From the NCBI GenBank assembly GCA_021772465.1, contig JAJFLX010000001.1, positions 1 through 64,000 on the forward strand: 64,000 nt of DNA. Direction: 5' to 3'. Numbering within the stretch: position 1 is the stretch's first letter; each line of letters opens with the position of its first letter. Below are positions 31,528 to 40,503 of this stretch, in pieces. Both the position numbers and the translations under genes were made by a program. A model generated the notes under the pieces. It was given only the letters and a program-made list of their open reading frames with translations. It made no database searches and was not told where the DNA came from. This DNA is from Chlamydiota bacterium (GTDB lineage: Bacteria; Chlamydiota; Chlamydiia; Chlamydiales; JAAKFR01).

Positions 31528-32883
31528 TTATTTCTTATAAGGGTCTCTGTACTCTTCAACCCCCTCATCACCAGGTCCTGCTTTACGAATTTTGTGATCT
31601 ACAAGGAAGAGAAACAAGACAAGAAGCATGAGGTAGATCAGAGAGAAGAGAATAAGAGATGCAATCACTTGTCCTCTATCGAGATTGGTAGAAACTGCAT
31701 CTTTAGTCTTTAAAATCCCATAGACCACCCACGGCTGCCTCCCCATCTCCGCTGAAAACCACCCCATCTGGTTGGCTATTTGTGGAAAAAGAATAGAGAT
31801 CACTAAAAAACGGAGCGTCCATTTGCTCTCTGTAAATTTCTTCCGTTTCCACATCACCCATCCGAGTATCACAGCCAGAACCATAAAGCCCCACATAAAA
31901 ATCATGTAGTGATAGGTCTGGAAGACAACCGCAACATTAGGCCAAAGCTCTTTAGGAAATTGATCGAGACCAGGCACCGCTTGAGATACGTCACGGTAGA
32001 CTAATAAGGAGAGCATTCCGGGAATGGGGATTCCAACGACTTTCTCCTCTTTGGGCAAGACAAATCCCCCAGCCCACATGCTCGTGGGCGTGCTTGTTTG
32101 GTAGACCCCCTCAAAAGCAGCGAGTTTAATAGGTTGGTATTTAGCAACCTCACGCCCAGTAGAATCTCCTGATACAAGTTGAAGCAAAACTCCTACAGTG
32201 GCAACAGTTAGGGCTATTTTGAAACACTTCCGAGAAAAGTCGAGGTGTTTTTTCTTGAGTAGATAGTAGGCGCTGACACTCACAACTAGAAATGCTCCAG
32301 TCAACCAACAGCCTATGAGGACGTGGCAAAGACGGTTCATAGCCGAGGGGTTGCTCAAAACAGCCCAAAAATTCTCAATTACAGCATGTCGGTTTGCCCC
32401 CTCTCCAATGATTTTATGCCCAGAGGGGGTCTGCATCCAGGAGTTTGCAATCACAATCCAGATCGCGCTGAAATGCGCTCCAAGTGCCACCATAATCGTG
32501 GAAAAAAAGTGCACTTTGTGACTGACGCGGTTCCAACCAAAAAGAAGAACCCCCAAAAACCCCGACTCGAGAAAGAAAGCAAAAATCCCTTCAGCCCCCA
32601 GCAAACTCCCAAAGACGTCCCCAACAAACCGTGAGAACCGCGCCCAGTTGGTGCCAAAAGCAAAAACTTGGACAAGCCCTGTGGCAACTCCGATGGCAAA
32701 GATCAAAGCGAAGATTTTGACCCAAAACCGAGTCATCTTCGCGTAGACAGGATTTTTCGTCTTTAAGTATGCTCCCTCCATAATGATGAGCATCAAACCG
32801 AGCCCGATGCTCAAAGGGGGAAAGAGGTAGTGAAAAGAGATGTTCAAAGCAAACTGAATTCGTGAGAGGGTCACCACATCCAT
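31528..32883 (-). CDS. cydA: Cytochrome bd oxidase subunit I
   Basis: 451 aa. Starts DVVTLSRIQFALNISFHYLF, with the conserved His near residue 18 serving a heme ligand, then GLVQVFAFGTNWARFSRF, SNPSAMNRLCHVLIGCWLTG with a second heme His, and GWFSAEMGRQPWVVYG, the conserved GRQPW motif. The quinol-binding Q-loop is of the short type. ATG 32883 is chosen (AGGA eight bases upstream) over an in-frame TTG five codons earlier. Its start codon overlaps that of the divergent folP (shared CATG), so each promoter must lie inside the other gene. Confidence 0.93.
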   Translation of the reverse strand: MDVVTLSRIQFALNISFHYLFPPLSIGLGLMLIIMEGAYLKTKNPVYAKMTRFWVKIFALIFAIGVATGLVQVFAFGTNWARFSRFVGDVFGSLLGAEGIFAFFLESGFLGVLLFGWNRVSHKVHFFSTIMVALGAHFSAIWIVIANSWMQTPSGHKIIGEGANRHAVIENFWAVLSNPSAMNRLCHVLIGCWLTGAFLVVSVSAYYLLKKKHLDFSRKCFKIALTVATVGVLLQLVSGDSTGREVAKYQPIKLAAFEGVYQTSTPTSMWAGGFVLPKEEKVVGIPIPGMLSLLVYRDVSQAVPGLDQFPKELWPNVAVVFQTYHYMIFMWGFMVLAVILGWVMWKRKKFTESKWTLRFLVISILFPQIANQMGWFSAEMGRQPWVVYGILKTKDAVSTNLDRGQVIASLILFSLIYLMLLVLFLFLVDHKIRKAGPGDEGVEEYRDPYKK

Positions 32884-33730
32884 GCTAGAATCCTGCAAAA
32901 AATCATTTGAACCTAACTATGCGCAAAGGGTTATAAAAACGCAAATTGTAGCAATTCTCAACTGCACACCCGACTCATACCATGCTCCCAGTCGTTTTAC
33001 CGACCACAATCGAGCCATTGAAAGAGCCCTCGAGCTTATTGAAGAAGGGGCTGATATTGTAGACATTGGGGGTGAATCGACGAGGCCCGGCGCAGAGAAA
33101 GTAAATGAGAGTGATGAGCTCTCGCGTGTCATTCCTGTGATCGCCGGGGTGCGCAAATACACAGATCTCCCTCTTTCAATTGACACCTATAAACCCAAAG
33201 TGGCCGAGGCAGCTCTTCAAGCTGGAGCTACAATCCTCAATGACATTACAGGTTTCACCAACCCTAAGATGCGACAAATTGCTGCGGCAAGTGGAGCGAC
33301 TGTGATCGTCATGCATATGAAAGGACCTCCTCACTCCTGCCCCGAACTTATCTACAAAAACGGTGTAGAAAAGGAGGTAAAAAGTTTTCTCAGCTCTCAG
33401 GCTGCCCTTTTAATTGAGGAGGACATCGACGCTTCAAAAATCATCCTCGATCCCGGATTTGGAGGGGGATCTTTTGGAAAGAATGTGAAGCAATCCCTAG
33501 CGCTTTTAAGGCATCTGCCAGATATTCAACAACTTGGATTTCCACTTCTTGTGGGGTTGTCACGCAAATCATTTTTACAAAAAATTCTTAAAAAAGATGC
33601 TTCTCAAGTGTTGTCAACAACTCTTGCCGTCCATACAATGGCCGCTTTAGCAGGTGTGGCCTATATTCGCGTACATGATGTTGAGCAACATCGGGATATC
33701 CTCACCTTTTTGGATCACTTAGTGGATTAG
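32882..33730 (+). CDS. folP: Dihydropteroate synthase
   Basis: A 282-aa TIM-barrel enzyme that joins p-aminobenzoate to hydroxymethyl-dihydropterin pyrophosphate in folate synthesis. Motifs: LNCTPDSYHAPSRF (usual N-V-T-PDSF-x-DGG, here with Cys and no DGG), VDIGGESTRPGAEKV, LPLSIDTYKP, LNDITGF, VIVMHMKGPP, IILDPGFGGGSFGK and LLVGLSRKSFL. All substrate-binding segments are present apart from the altered first loop. No FolK domain is fused, unlike C. trachomatis FolKP as I recall it. The start ATG 32882 is uncertain because it overlaps the cydA start codon and has only a weak, distant GAGAGG. The stop is directly followed by the cdaA ATG. Confidence 0.87.
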   Translation: MLESCKKSFEPNYAQRVIKTQIVAILNCTPDSYHAPSRFTDHNRAIERALELIEEGADIVDIGGESTRPGAEKVNESDELSRVIPVIAGVRKYTDLPLSIDTYKPKVAEAALQAGATILNDITGFTNPKMRQIAAASGATVIVMHMKGPPHSCPELIYKNGVEKEVKSFLSSQAALLIEEDIDASKIILDPGFGGGSFGKNVKQSLALLRHLPDIQQLGFPLLVGLSRKSFLQKILKKDASQVLSTTLAVHTMAALAGVAYIRVHDVEQHRDILTFLDHLVD

Positions 33731-34516
33731 ATGGCTTTTTTACATGCGTTGGTTCCCGTTCTCGAAGTGATGATCATATGGGTGATGATCAATTATCTCC
33801 TGAAATTCTTCTGGGGGACCCGCGCCATGGATGTCGTGTTTGGTTTCCTCGCGTTCCTCTTTGTTTTCTTGCTCGCAAGTTGGTTTGGCTTCCCCGTTCT
33901 AGAGAGACTGATGACGAATGTCGTCAATGTCGCGGTCCTGGCAGTATTTATCATTTTTCAACCAGAAATCCGTCTCGCACTCTCCAAGGTGAGAATTAAG
34001 GGACGAAAGTACCGCGAAATTCATGAATTTGACGAATTCCTCGAAAACCTCTGCCGCTCTGTCTATCGGCTCGCAGAGAAACAGATTGGCGCACTTCTCG
34101 TTTTAGAGAACCAAGACTCTTTTGAAGAGTACGCAAGCTCCGCTGTCCGCCTCGATGCGCAATTCTCTTCCGAGCTCATCGAATCTCTTTTTATGACAAC
34201 CACGCCCCTGCACGATGGAGCAGTAGTGATCCGAGGAACCCAAGTCGTAGCAGCTGGAACCATCCTACCCCTAGCACATGAAACAGCCCAGCTCTCGAAG
34301 TCCATGGGCACTCGTCACCGCGCAGCTTTAGGAGCGAGTCAAAAGACCGATGGACTGATTATTGTGGTTTCTGAGGAAACTGGGAAAGTGTCGATTGCAA
34401 GAGATGGGATTTTAACACGGGGAATTAAGATCGATCGATTCAGAGGTATCATTCGCAGTGTCTTCACCCCTCCTGAGTTGACGAAAAAACTTAAAGCATG
34501 GAAGTGGTGGAAATGA
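33731..34516 (+). CDS. cdaA: Diadenylate cyclase CdaA (DacA/YbbP)
   Basis: Makes c-di-AMP from two ATP. 261 aa: three N-terminal membrane helices (about 5-80) and a cytoplasmic DAC domain with the DGA motif (HDGAVVIRG, 162-164) and RHR motif (GTRHRAALG, 195-197). It starts one base after folP and overlaps cdaR by 19 bp, an order (cdaA-cdaR) conserved across bacteria. In C. trachomatis the equivalent is CT012, and c-di-AMP from chlamydiae is sensed by the host STING pathway (established for that species). Confidence 0.92.
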   Translation: MAFLHALVPVLEVMIIWVMINYLLKFFWGTRAMDVVFGFLAFLFVFLLASWFGFPVLERLMTNVVNVAVLAVFIIFQPEIRLALSKVRIKGRKYREIHEFDEFLENLCRSVYRLAEKQIGALLVLENQDSFEEYASSAVRLDAQFSSELIESLFMTTTPLHDGAVVIRGTQVVAAGTILPLAHETAQLSKSMGTRHRAALGASQKTDGLIIVVSEETGKVSIARDGILTRGIKIDRFRGIIRSVFTPPELTKKLKAWKWWK

Positions 34517-35751
34517 AAGCGATTTTGAATCGAGTTTTCATCAAAAATTGGCCCAGGAAGGTCGTCGCCCTTTTGACAGCCATTGTCGTTTGGCTACTTG
34601 TCAATCAAACGATCAATATCACTCGCACTATAGCGGATGTCCCTTTGCGCATTGTGAACTTGGCCGATGATAAAACCGTGGTCGGGCTTCTCCCAAATGG
34701 CATGCTTGGAAAAAAAATATCGGTCACAGTGACGGGCGGCAAGTCGGTCGTTCAAGATTTGAAACCCTCAGATCTCGAGGTGGTCATCAATGCTGAGGGT
34801 CATGAAGATACGTGGATTGCTACGATCGATAAGAAAAACCTTGTGAGTTCAAACCCAGATCTCGATCTTCGCAAATCAATCACAGATGTGACTGCCAATG
34901 ACATCATCATCAAACTCAGCCCACTGATCACTGAATCGATCCCTGTAATGATCACCCGTCCTGCTGGTGAGCCGCCTAAGGGGTACCAGTTCCTCGATGC
35001 TTGGCCCAAAAGGTTGATCCAAAAAGTGAGCGGTCCAGCTGAGCAAGTTCAAGCATTGAAGGAGAGTGGACTAGAGCTCACTTTCAATCTCAATCGCATC
35101 ACCGACGAGGAGCTCAATGCCCTCTACAGCCGCCAAGGGAAGCACGAAGAGGTCACCTTCAAAATTCCAGACTCTTGGAAAAAAATTGCTATCCCATTTA
35201 AAGAAAACACTTTTGAACCATTGAATGATCCCCGCGCCAAATTGCTTAGGCTTGATTTTCTCAAACAAGAGCTCGTTGCGCTGGGCACTGAGCTTCCCAT
35301 CACGATCTTTTTTCCGATTAAATATAGCAATACAATCAACCCCCAGACCTATTCCTTGGCGACAAGCGAAATTGTACAGAAGAAAAAAGGGTTAAAACGG
35401 CTTGTGGTATCTCTTTATGTCCGAGATGTCAGCCAACTTTTTCTCGATGTAGTGCGAGACAATATGCTGCTCATTGTCGTCGCTGCACCAAAAAATGTGC
35501 AAGAAGAGCTGCACTGGGCAGTAGAATTTATTGATGAAAAAGCACTCGAAGACAAGTTTGTAGAGGCCTCTCTCAAGCAGTTGCAAGCGCGCTTTTCCAA
35601 CGAGCGGAGTATACAAAAATATTCAGAAGAGTCGATTCGTGACCGCTTTCGTGACTATTTGAGAAAACTCGTGCTCTTTACAAGTGATGGGAAGCCCCTC
35701 GAGATCCACGCCGAGCTGAATGCAGAGACAATCACCTTAACGCTTCCGTGA
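34498..35751 (+). CDS. cdaR: CdaA regulator CdaR (YbbR-domain protein)
   Basis: 417 aa: a single N-terminal membrane helix (VVALLTAIVVWLLVNQTI) and an extracytoplasmic part with YbbR repeats (PLRIVNL followed by KKISVTVTGG; IPVMITRPAGEPPKGYQFL and KVSGPAEQVQAL being the clearest). CdaR modulates CdaA in Firmicutes. The C-terminal 170 residues extend beyond the YbbR repeats and are not recognised. The start ATG 34498 overlaps cdaA; an ATG at 34513 is an equal alternative. Corresponds to CT011. Confidence 0.82.
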   Translation: MEVVEMKAILNRVFIKNWPRKVVALLTAIVVWLLVNQTINITRTIADVPLRIVNLADDKTVVGLLPNGMLGKKISVTVTGGKSVVQDLKPSDLEVVINAEGHEDTWIATIDKKNLVSSNPDLDLRKSITDVTANDIIIKLSPLITESIPVMITRPAGEPPKGYQFLDAWPKRLIQKVSGPAEQVQALKESGLELTFNLNRITDEELNALYSRQGKHEEVTFKIPDSWKKIAIPFKENTFEPLNDPRAKLLRLDFLKQELVALGTELPITIFFPIKYSNTINPQTYSLATSEIVQKKKGLKRLVVSLYVRDVSQLFLDVVRDNMLLIVVAAPKNVQEELHWAVEFIDEKALEDKFVEASLKQLQARFSNERSIQKYSEESIRDRFRDYLRKLVLFTSDGKPLEIHAELNAETITLTLP

Positions 35752-35752
35752 T

Positions 35753-36835
35753 ATGAAATGGGTCACCCTCCTTAAAAGCAGACTTGCACATCGAGGGGGA
35801 GCGGAGAAATACACCCTACGTCTTGCGCGCATGTTCGCTGCTCGTGGGTGTTTAGTCAAAATTCTCACATCAGGCCCTCCGCCTGCAGTTGAGGGCGTTG
35901 AAGTGATCTCTCTTGGTCGCTCTTCTAAATTCTCTCTCTACCACCTCTTAAAATTTGATAACTCTTGTAAAGAGTGGCTTAAAAACAACCCTTCCGATGT
36001 GATTTTTGGAATGGAGCGTACGACCTATCACACCCACTACCGAGCAGGAAGTGGTGTGCATGCCGTCTACCTAAAAAAACGGATGGAGGTGGAGCCCCTC
36101 TTAAAGAAAATATCGCTTCGCCTCAACCCCCTACACAGGCTTCTGCTCCAATTAGAAAAAAAAGCCTTCGAACACCCCGATCTTCGAGTGCTTTTCACCA
36201 ATTCCTCTCAAGTGAAGCGTGAGATTATCCAAAACTACGCGACCGATCCGAGCAAAATTGAAGTCGTCCACAATGGGGTAGAGTGGAAAGAATTTGAAGC
36301 TCCCTTTAAGGCGGGCTTTGAAACTCCTCGCCCGGGCCCTTTCCATTTTCTTTTTGTGGGAAATGGTTACGAACGAAAAGGACTCCCCTTTTTGCTTCGA
36401 GGGCTGGCTCGTGTTAAGACCCCTTTCCAACTCACCGTTGTGGGAAAAGAGAAAAATGAAAAAAAATTTCGAAAAATGGCTCATCTTCTCGGCCTGAGTG
36501 ACAAAATTTGTTTTGCAGGAGCACAAAAGGATCTGACCCTTTTTTACCAAAGAGCGGATGTACTGGCTATCCCCTCTATCTACGACCCCTTTGCAAACGT
36601 CACAGTAGAGGCGCTCGCCATGGGTCTTTTTGTTCTCTCCTCTCCCTCGAACGGGGGAAGCGAGGTGTTGAGACCCGACACGGGGCGGGTGATTGAGCAT
36701 GAAAAAGATTTTCATTACGCCTTTGATTATCCCAAAACTCTTGAAAGTGCAATACGTATTCGCCATAGCGTGAAACAGTTGGATTTTTCTAACCAATTAG
36801 CTACTCTAGTTGATAAAACGTTATGTACTTCATAA
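35753..36835 (+). CDS. WaaG-like family 4 glycosyltransferase
   Basis: 360 aa with the GT-B fold: N-terminal HRGGAEKYTLRLARMFAARG, then FGMERTTYHTHYRAGSGVHA, which resembles the FG-x-(E/N)-R-T...YRAG-x-GVH signature of LPS core glucosyltransferase WaaG/RfaG. The C-terminal domain has FLFVGNGYERKGLPFLL and the EX7E donor site in DPFANVTVEALAMGL. It probably adds a hexose to the LPS core at the inner membrane. It overlaps the following lpxL-type gene by 13 bp and starts 1 bp after cdaR. In C. trachomatis CT011 and CT010 are neighbours as I recall, so this gene looks like an addition. Confidence 0.8.
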   Translation: MKWVTLLKSRLAHRGGAEKYTLRLARMFAARGCLVKILTSGPPPAVEGVEVISLGRSSKFSLYHLLKFDNSCKEWLKNNPSDVIFGMERTTYHTHYRAGSGVHAVYLKKRMEVEPLLKKISLRLNPLHRLLLQLEKKAFEHPDLRVLFTNSSQVKREIIQNYATDPSKIEVVHNGVEWKEFEAPFKAGFETPRPGPFHFLFVGNGYERKGLPFLLRGLARVKTPFQLTVVGKEKNEKKFRKMAHLLGLSDKICFAGAQKDLTLFYQRADVLAIPSIYDPFANVTVEALAMGLFVLSSPSNGGSEVLRPDTGRVIEHEKDFHYAFDYPKTLESAIRIRHSVKQLDFSNQLATLVDKTLCTS

Positions 36836-38043
36836 ACTTCCTTCTATTTAGACTTTTTGGGCTCCTCATCTCTTGGCTCCCAAGCCCCCTTCTTCACTTC
36901 ATCGCGCGAAGCGCTGGGCTTCTCGCATTTTATTTCCACCGCCCCTTTCGCAAGAAAGCGCTCAGCAATTTAGCCATTGCCTATGGTGAAACTCGAAGCG
37001 AGGAAGAGAGAAAAAAGATCGCTTTAGCCTCCTTTCAGAGCTTGATGATTACCTGTTTGGAGTTCTTTGCTCTTAAAAAAAGCCGACGCGATGTGGGGCA
37101 CTTCGCAACCCTTGAAGAGAACAGCGAAGTGCGGGACCTTCTCAACCAAAAGCAAGGGTTGATCTTTTTTACCGGCCACCAAGCAAACTGGGAGGTCCCA
37201 TTTTTGGCGATCACCGCTGAGTTTCCAGGAGTTGCAATCGGCAGGCCTATAAAAAATCCGTGGCTCTACCGCTATATTCTCTCTGTTCGCGAAATGCATG
37301 GAGGGAAAATTGTGATGCCCAAAAATGCCATCCGAGAAGGGATGAAAGCTCTGCGCCGCGGGGAGTTTCTAGGCATCGTCGGAGATCAGGCCTACCCGAG
37401 TAGTTCTTACAGCTATCCCCTTTTTGGAACCCGAGCTTGGACAGCCTCAACCCCAGCTCTTCTCGCCTATAAAACCGGTTCCCCTCTTGTGGTCGGACAC
37501 ACTGAGCGGATTGGGCACAAGTACCACGTGAGCGCCTCACCCCCTATCTGGCCTAATCTCTCTCGACCACTCAAAGAAGAGGTCCCAGAGATGATGGATC
37601 AAGCGATGCGCTACCTCGAAAAGAGCATAGCAAAAAAACCTGAGCAGTGGATGTGGGTGCACGACAGGTGGAAGCAAGCGGGTGTCAACCACGTGAAACG
37701 TCCCTACCGTCATAGCTTCATCCTAGTCCTTCTATCTCGAGACTCTTCAAAGATTGTGGTCGATAGGCTGAGACAGATCTATCCCCAAAGTTTTTTTACC
37801 TACTTCATTCCTGAAGGGCACTCGATTGAAATTCCTGAGGGAGAAGTGATCCCCTTCAAAGAAGAGAGAGAGCTTTTATTGCGCGACTACCGCTTCCAAC
37901 TCGTGATTGATCTCTACGGCTCTAAACGAGCTCGTAAACACTATTGTAAACTAGGCGCTTTCAAAGCGCTCCCCCCTCTGGATCTCGAAACTCTGACAAA
38001 AACTTTGGTGAAACCCGAATGCCTCACAACCGTTTCTATGTAG
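36823..38043 (+). CDS. lpxL: Lipid A late acyltransferase (LpxL/HtrB family)
   Basis: Adds a secondary acyl chain to lipid A. 406 aa: an N-terminal membrane helix (LFRLFGLLISWLPSPLL), then FTGHQANWEVPFLA with the catalytic H-x4-E, GRPIKNPWLYRYI (helix with the conserved Arg), LGIVGDQAYPSS (the usual D-Q motif) and MWVHDRWKQ at the end of the core (about residue 280). A further roughly 115 residues follow (HSFILVLLSRDSSKIVVDRL and onward) that are not part of the E. coli enzyme. Corresponds to CT010. The stop lies 24 bp inside the rsmE gene. Confidence 0.88.
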   Translation: MYFINFLLFRLFGLLISWLPSPLLHFIARSAGLLAFYFHRPFRKKALSNLAIAYGETRSEEERKKIALASFQSLMITCLEFFALKKSRRDVGHFATLEENSEVRDLLNQKQGLIFFTGHQANWEVPFLAITAEFPGVAIGRPIKNPWLYRYILSVREMHGGKIVMPKNAIREGMKALRRGEFLGIVGDQAYPSSSYSYPLFGTRAWTASTPALLAYKTGSPLVVGHTERIGHKYHVSASPPIWPNLSRPLKEEVPEMMDQAMRYLEKSIAKKPEQWMWVHDRWKQAGVNHVKRPYRHSFILVLLSRDSSKIVVDRLRQIYPQSFFTYFIPEGHSIEIPEGEVIPFKEERELLLRDYRFQLVIDLYGSKRARKHYCKLGAFKALPPLDLETLTKTLVKPECLTTVSM

Positions 38044-38702
38044 AAAGCTCCTTCGAGGGGCGCTGCCAACTCTCAAAAGAGGAGAGTCGCCATTTGAAAG
38101 TGATGCGCGCTCAGGTGGGCGACACTTTAGAGCTCGTCAATGGGCGAGGTGAAAAGGCCGAAGCAAGACTTTTGAATCTTTCTGGTGAGTTTGAGATTCT
38201 CGATGTCCAAAAAGAGGTCCCTCAAAAGCCGCTTATTTTGTGCCAAGCGCTCGTGCGCCCCTCAAAACTCGATCTTATCGTTGAAAAAGGGACCGAGCTG
38301 GGCATGAGTGAACTTTGGCTCTACCCTGCTCAGAATAGTGAAAAAAAAGAGATTTCGGATCATCAAATAAAACGTCTCCATCACCTCTCAGTCGCAGCTC
38401 TCAAGCAGTGTGGAAGGTTAACTCTCCCGAAAATTCTAATGAAACCCCCGCTACTTAAGTGGAGTGAACTCCCCCATCCTGCCTACTTCGGCGACCTCGA
38501 GGGAGAGGGGCTCTCAAAAGAGCAAGAGGGCTATCTTTTCTTTGTTGGACCTGAATCGGGTTTCACAGCTGATGAAAAAACTCACCTAAAAGCACTTGGA
38601 TCCCAAGGACTTAAATTAAACAACCTAACACTTCGAACTGAGACAGCAGCGATTGTAGGTCTTGCACTCCTCTCATACCACGCCTTTGTAAACCAAAGCT
38701 AA
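38019..38702 (+). CDS. rsmE: 16S rRNA m3U1498 methyltransferase RsmE
   Basis: A 227-aa SPOUT-class enzyme: N-terminal PUA-like part (HLKVMRAQVGDTLELVNGRG), then KLDLIVEKGTELGMSELWLY, SVAALKQCGRLTLPKI (usual E-Q-(S/C)-x-R, here K-Q-C-G-R), FVGPESGFTADE and LNNLTLRTETAAIVGLALL, which form the knot and SAM site. The start ATG 38019 lies inside lpxL, so the two are coupled. The end overlaps the convergent pyk by 30 bp. Confidence 0.9.
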   Translation: MPHNRFYVESSFEGRCQLSKEESRHLKVMRAQVGDTLELVNGRGEKAEARLLNLSGEFEILDVQKEVPQKPLILCQALVRPSKLDLIVEKGTELGMSELWLYPAQNSEKKEISDHQIKRLHHLSVAALKQCGRLTLPKILMKPPLLKWSELPHPAYFGDLEGEGLSKEQEGYLFFVGPESGFTADEKTHLKALGSQGLKLNNLTLRTETAAIVGLALLSYHAFVNQS

Positions 38703-40430
38703 CTCCGGATCGAGTGTGACAAGTTGCTCATTTCGCAACACGTCGCCCGCCCCTTCAGCTCGCAAAATATAAGGGATTTTCAACTGTTCAGCCGCTTCTT
38801 GAAGGTAGCGCTCGGAATCGAGGTCATCCATATGGTTTTGCAAGATGACCCCCGCAGCTCCTTCGAGTATCGGACGATCACTCGGACTGCAGTGGTTGAT
38901 GACGATTATCCGGTCGAGCGCTCCGTAATCCATCATCTCGGCGGAGGGAAAAAGAAGGACTTTGCCGTGAATTCTCTCCCCACCCCCTTCCCTTCCTCGA
39001 ACGAGCACATCCCCAATACTATCCACAATCATCATATTAGTCGTGCCCGCCTGTCCAAAGGGAGTCCCCGCGGTGATCACCACGAGGTCGCCATACTGCA
39101 CCAAGCCCCTTTGGAGGGCGTAGTCACTGATCTGCCTCTTAGCATCCTCAATTGTAACTGCCTCTTGACAGAGAATAGGTGTGACACCCCACGCAAGAGC
39201 GAGCTGATTGTAGACTTTAGGACTTGTCGTCATCGCTAAAATGGGGATTTTCGGTCGAAGACGAGAGAGAAGGCGAGCCGTCGAACCACTCGTTGTAAAA
39301 GCAAATATTGCTTTTGCATTTGCAGAATAGGCGGTATTGATACACGCTAAAGCGACCGATGAGGGGACATCATGGAAATGGCGGTGCGTCCCCCTTTTGA
39401 AAAACTCGATATAGTTGAAATCGTCCTCGGTCTCTTCGATGATCGCTCGCATTACTTTGACAACCTCAATCGGGTAGCTCCCGATAGCGGTTTCTGCTGA
39501 AAGCATAACGGCGGAGGTGCTGTCGTAAATAGCATTAGCTACATCAGAGGCTTCTGCTCTGGTCGGTCTGGGGCTTTTGACCATCGATTCAAGCATCTGT
39601 GTTGCAGTGACGGAAGGCTTTGCAGCAAGATAACTCTTGCGAATCATCATCTTTTGCAGTCGAGGAACTTGCGTGAGAGGAAGCTCAACGCCAAGGTCCC
39701 CACGAGCAATCATAATCCCGTCTGCAACTTGGACGATGCTATCGAAATTTTGAATCCCCTCCCGATTTTCAATTTTAGCGATGACATCGATTTGAGGTTT
39801 CCCCTCTTGCTCAAGAAAATTTTTGATTTCAATCACATGCTCAGCAGAGCGAATAAAAGAGGCCGCCAAAAGATCGACATCCTGCTCGCAGCCAAATCGG
39901 ATATCGGCTTTGTCTTTTTCCGTCAAAGGAGGCAAATCGACAGTGACACCTGGGACATTCACCCCGCGAGTCGAACGCAAAATCCCCCCATTTTCAACCC
40001 GAACCCTCACGCCCTTTTCTCCCACCTCGACTACTTTTGTTACAATGTAGCCGTCGTCGAGAAGAACAAACATATCTTCCTTAAGTGCCTTGAGCACCAT
40101 TGTAGGAAAGATAGAGACTTGAGTGGCATCACCCTCTACCTCTTTTTCAAGAAGCCAAAGTGATTCCCCCGCTTTGAGCTCAACACTCCCCCCTTTGATA
40201 TCCCCGAGGCGCACCTCAGGTCCCTTTGTATCGAGCATAATAGCAAGGGGGAGCTTCAATTCTTCTCGAGCAGTTTTGAGCTCTCTGATCATTTTCCCAT
40301 GCGCTTCATGGGTGCCATGACTAAAATTTAACCTGGCAACATTCATGCCAGCATCTAAGAGCTCTCTGATCATCCGGGCGCCAGCTACGGCAGGCCCCAT
40401 CGTACAAACGATTTTAGTGCGGTTTATCAT
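38673..40430 (-). CDS. pyk: Pyruvate kinase with extra C-terminal domain
   Basis: Converts phosphoenolpyruvate and ADP to pyruvate and ATP. Motifs: NRTKIVCTMGPA start, MNVARLNFSHGTHEAH, MLDTKGPEVRLG, IDVIAKIENREGIQNFD (catalytic Lys), MIARGDLGVELP (metal site), SPRPTRAEASDVANAIYD and VMLSAETAIGSYP. At 585 aa it is about 100 residues longer than the roughly 485-aa C. trachomatis enzyme as I recall. The extra part from about 475 (VLLFPSAEMMDYGALDRI, ILQNHMDDLDSERYL) resembles the phosphohistidine-type extra C-terminal domain of Bacillus pyruvate kinases. Divergent from uvrA, as CT332/CT333. Confidence 0.93.
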   Translation of the reverse strand: MINRTKIVCTMGPAVAGARMIRELLDAGMNVARLNFSHGTHEAHGKMIRELKTAREELKLPLAIMLDTKGPEVRLGDIKGGSVELKAGESLWLLEKEVEGDATQVSIFPTMVLKALKEDMFVLLDDGYIVTKVVEVGEKGVRVRVENGGILRSTRGVNVPGVTVDLPPLTEKDKADIRFGCEQDVDLLAASFIRSAEHVIEIKNFLEQEGKPQIDVIAKIENREGIQNFDSIVQVADGIMIARGDLGVELPLTQVPRLQKMMIRKSYLAAKPSVTATQMLESMVKSPRPTRAEASDVANAIYDSTSAVMLSAETAIGSYPIEVVKVMRAIIEETEDDFNYIEFFKRGTHRHFHDVPSSVALACINTAYSANAKAIFAFTTSGSTARLLSRLRPKIPILAMTTSPKVYNQLALAWGVTPILCQEAVTIEDAKRQISDYALQRGLVQYGDLVVITAGTPFGQAGTTNMMIVDSIGDVLVRGREGGGERIHGKVLLFPSAEMMDYGALDRIIVINHCSPSDRPILEGAAGVILQNHMDDLDSERYLQEAAEQLKIPYILRAEGAGDVLRNEQLVTLDPELALVYKGVV

Positions 40431-40503
40431 GCGGTTTCAGTGATAGCAACTCGCTCGAATTATTTCTAGGGTGAATCGCTAAAAATGTGTTAGAATCCTC
40501 TCT

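Noticed and set aside
36152..36796. 214-codon frame antisense to the glycosyltransferase
   Set aside because: The sense strand has a full GT-B enzyme with all motifs; the antisense frame has none.
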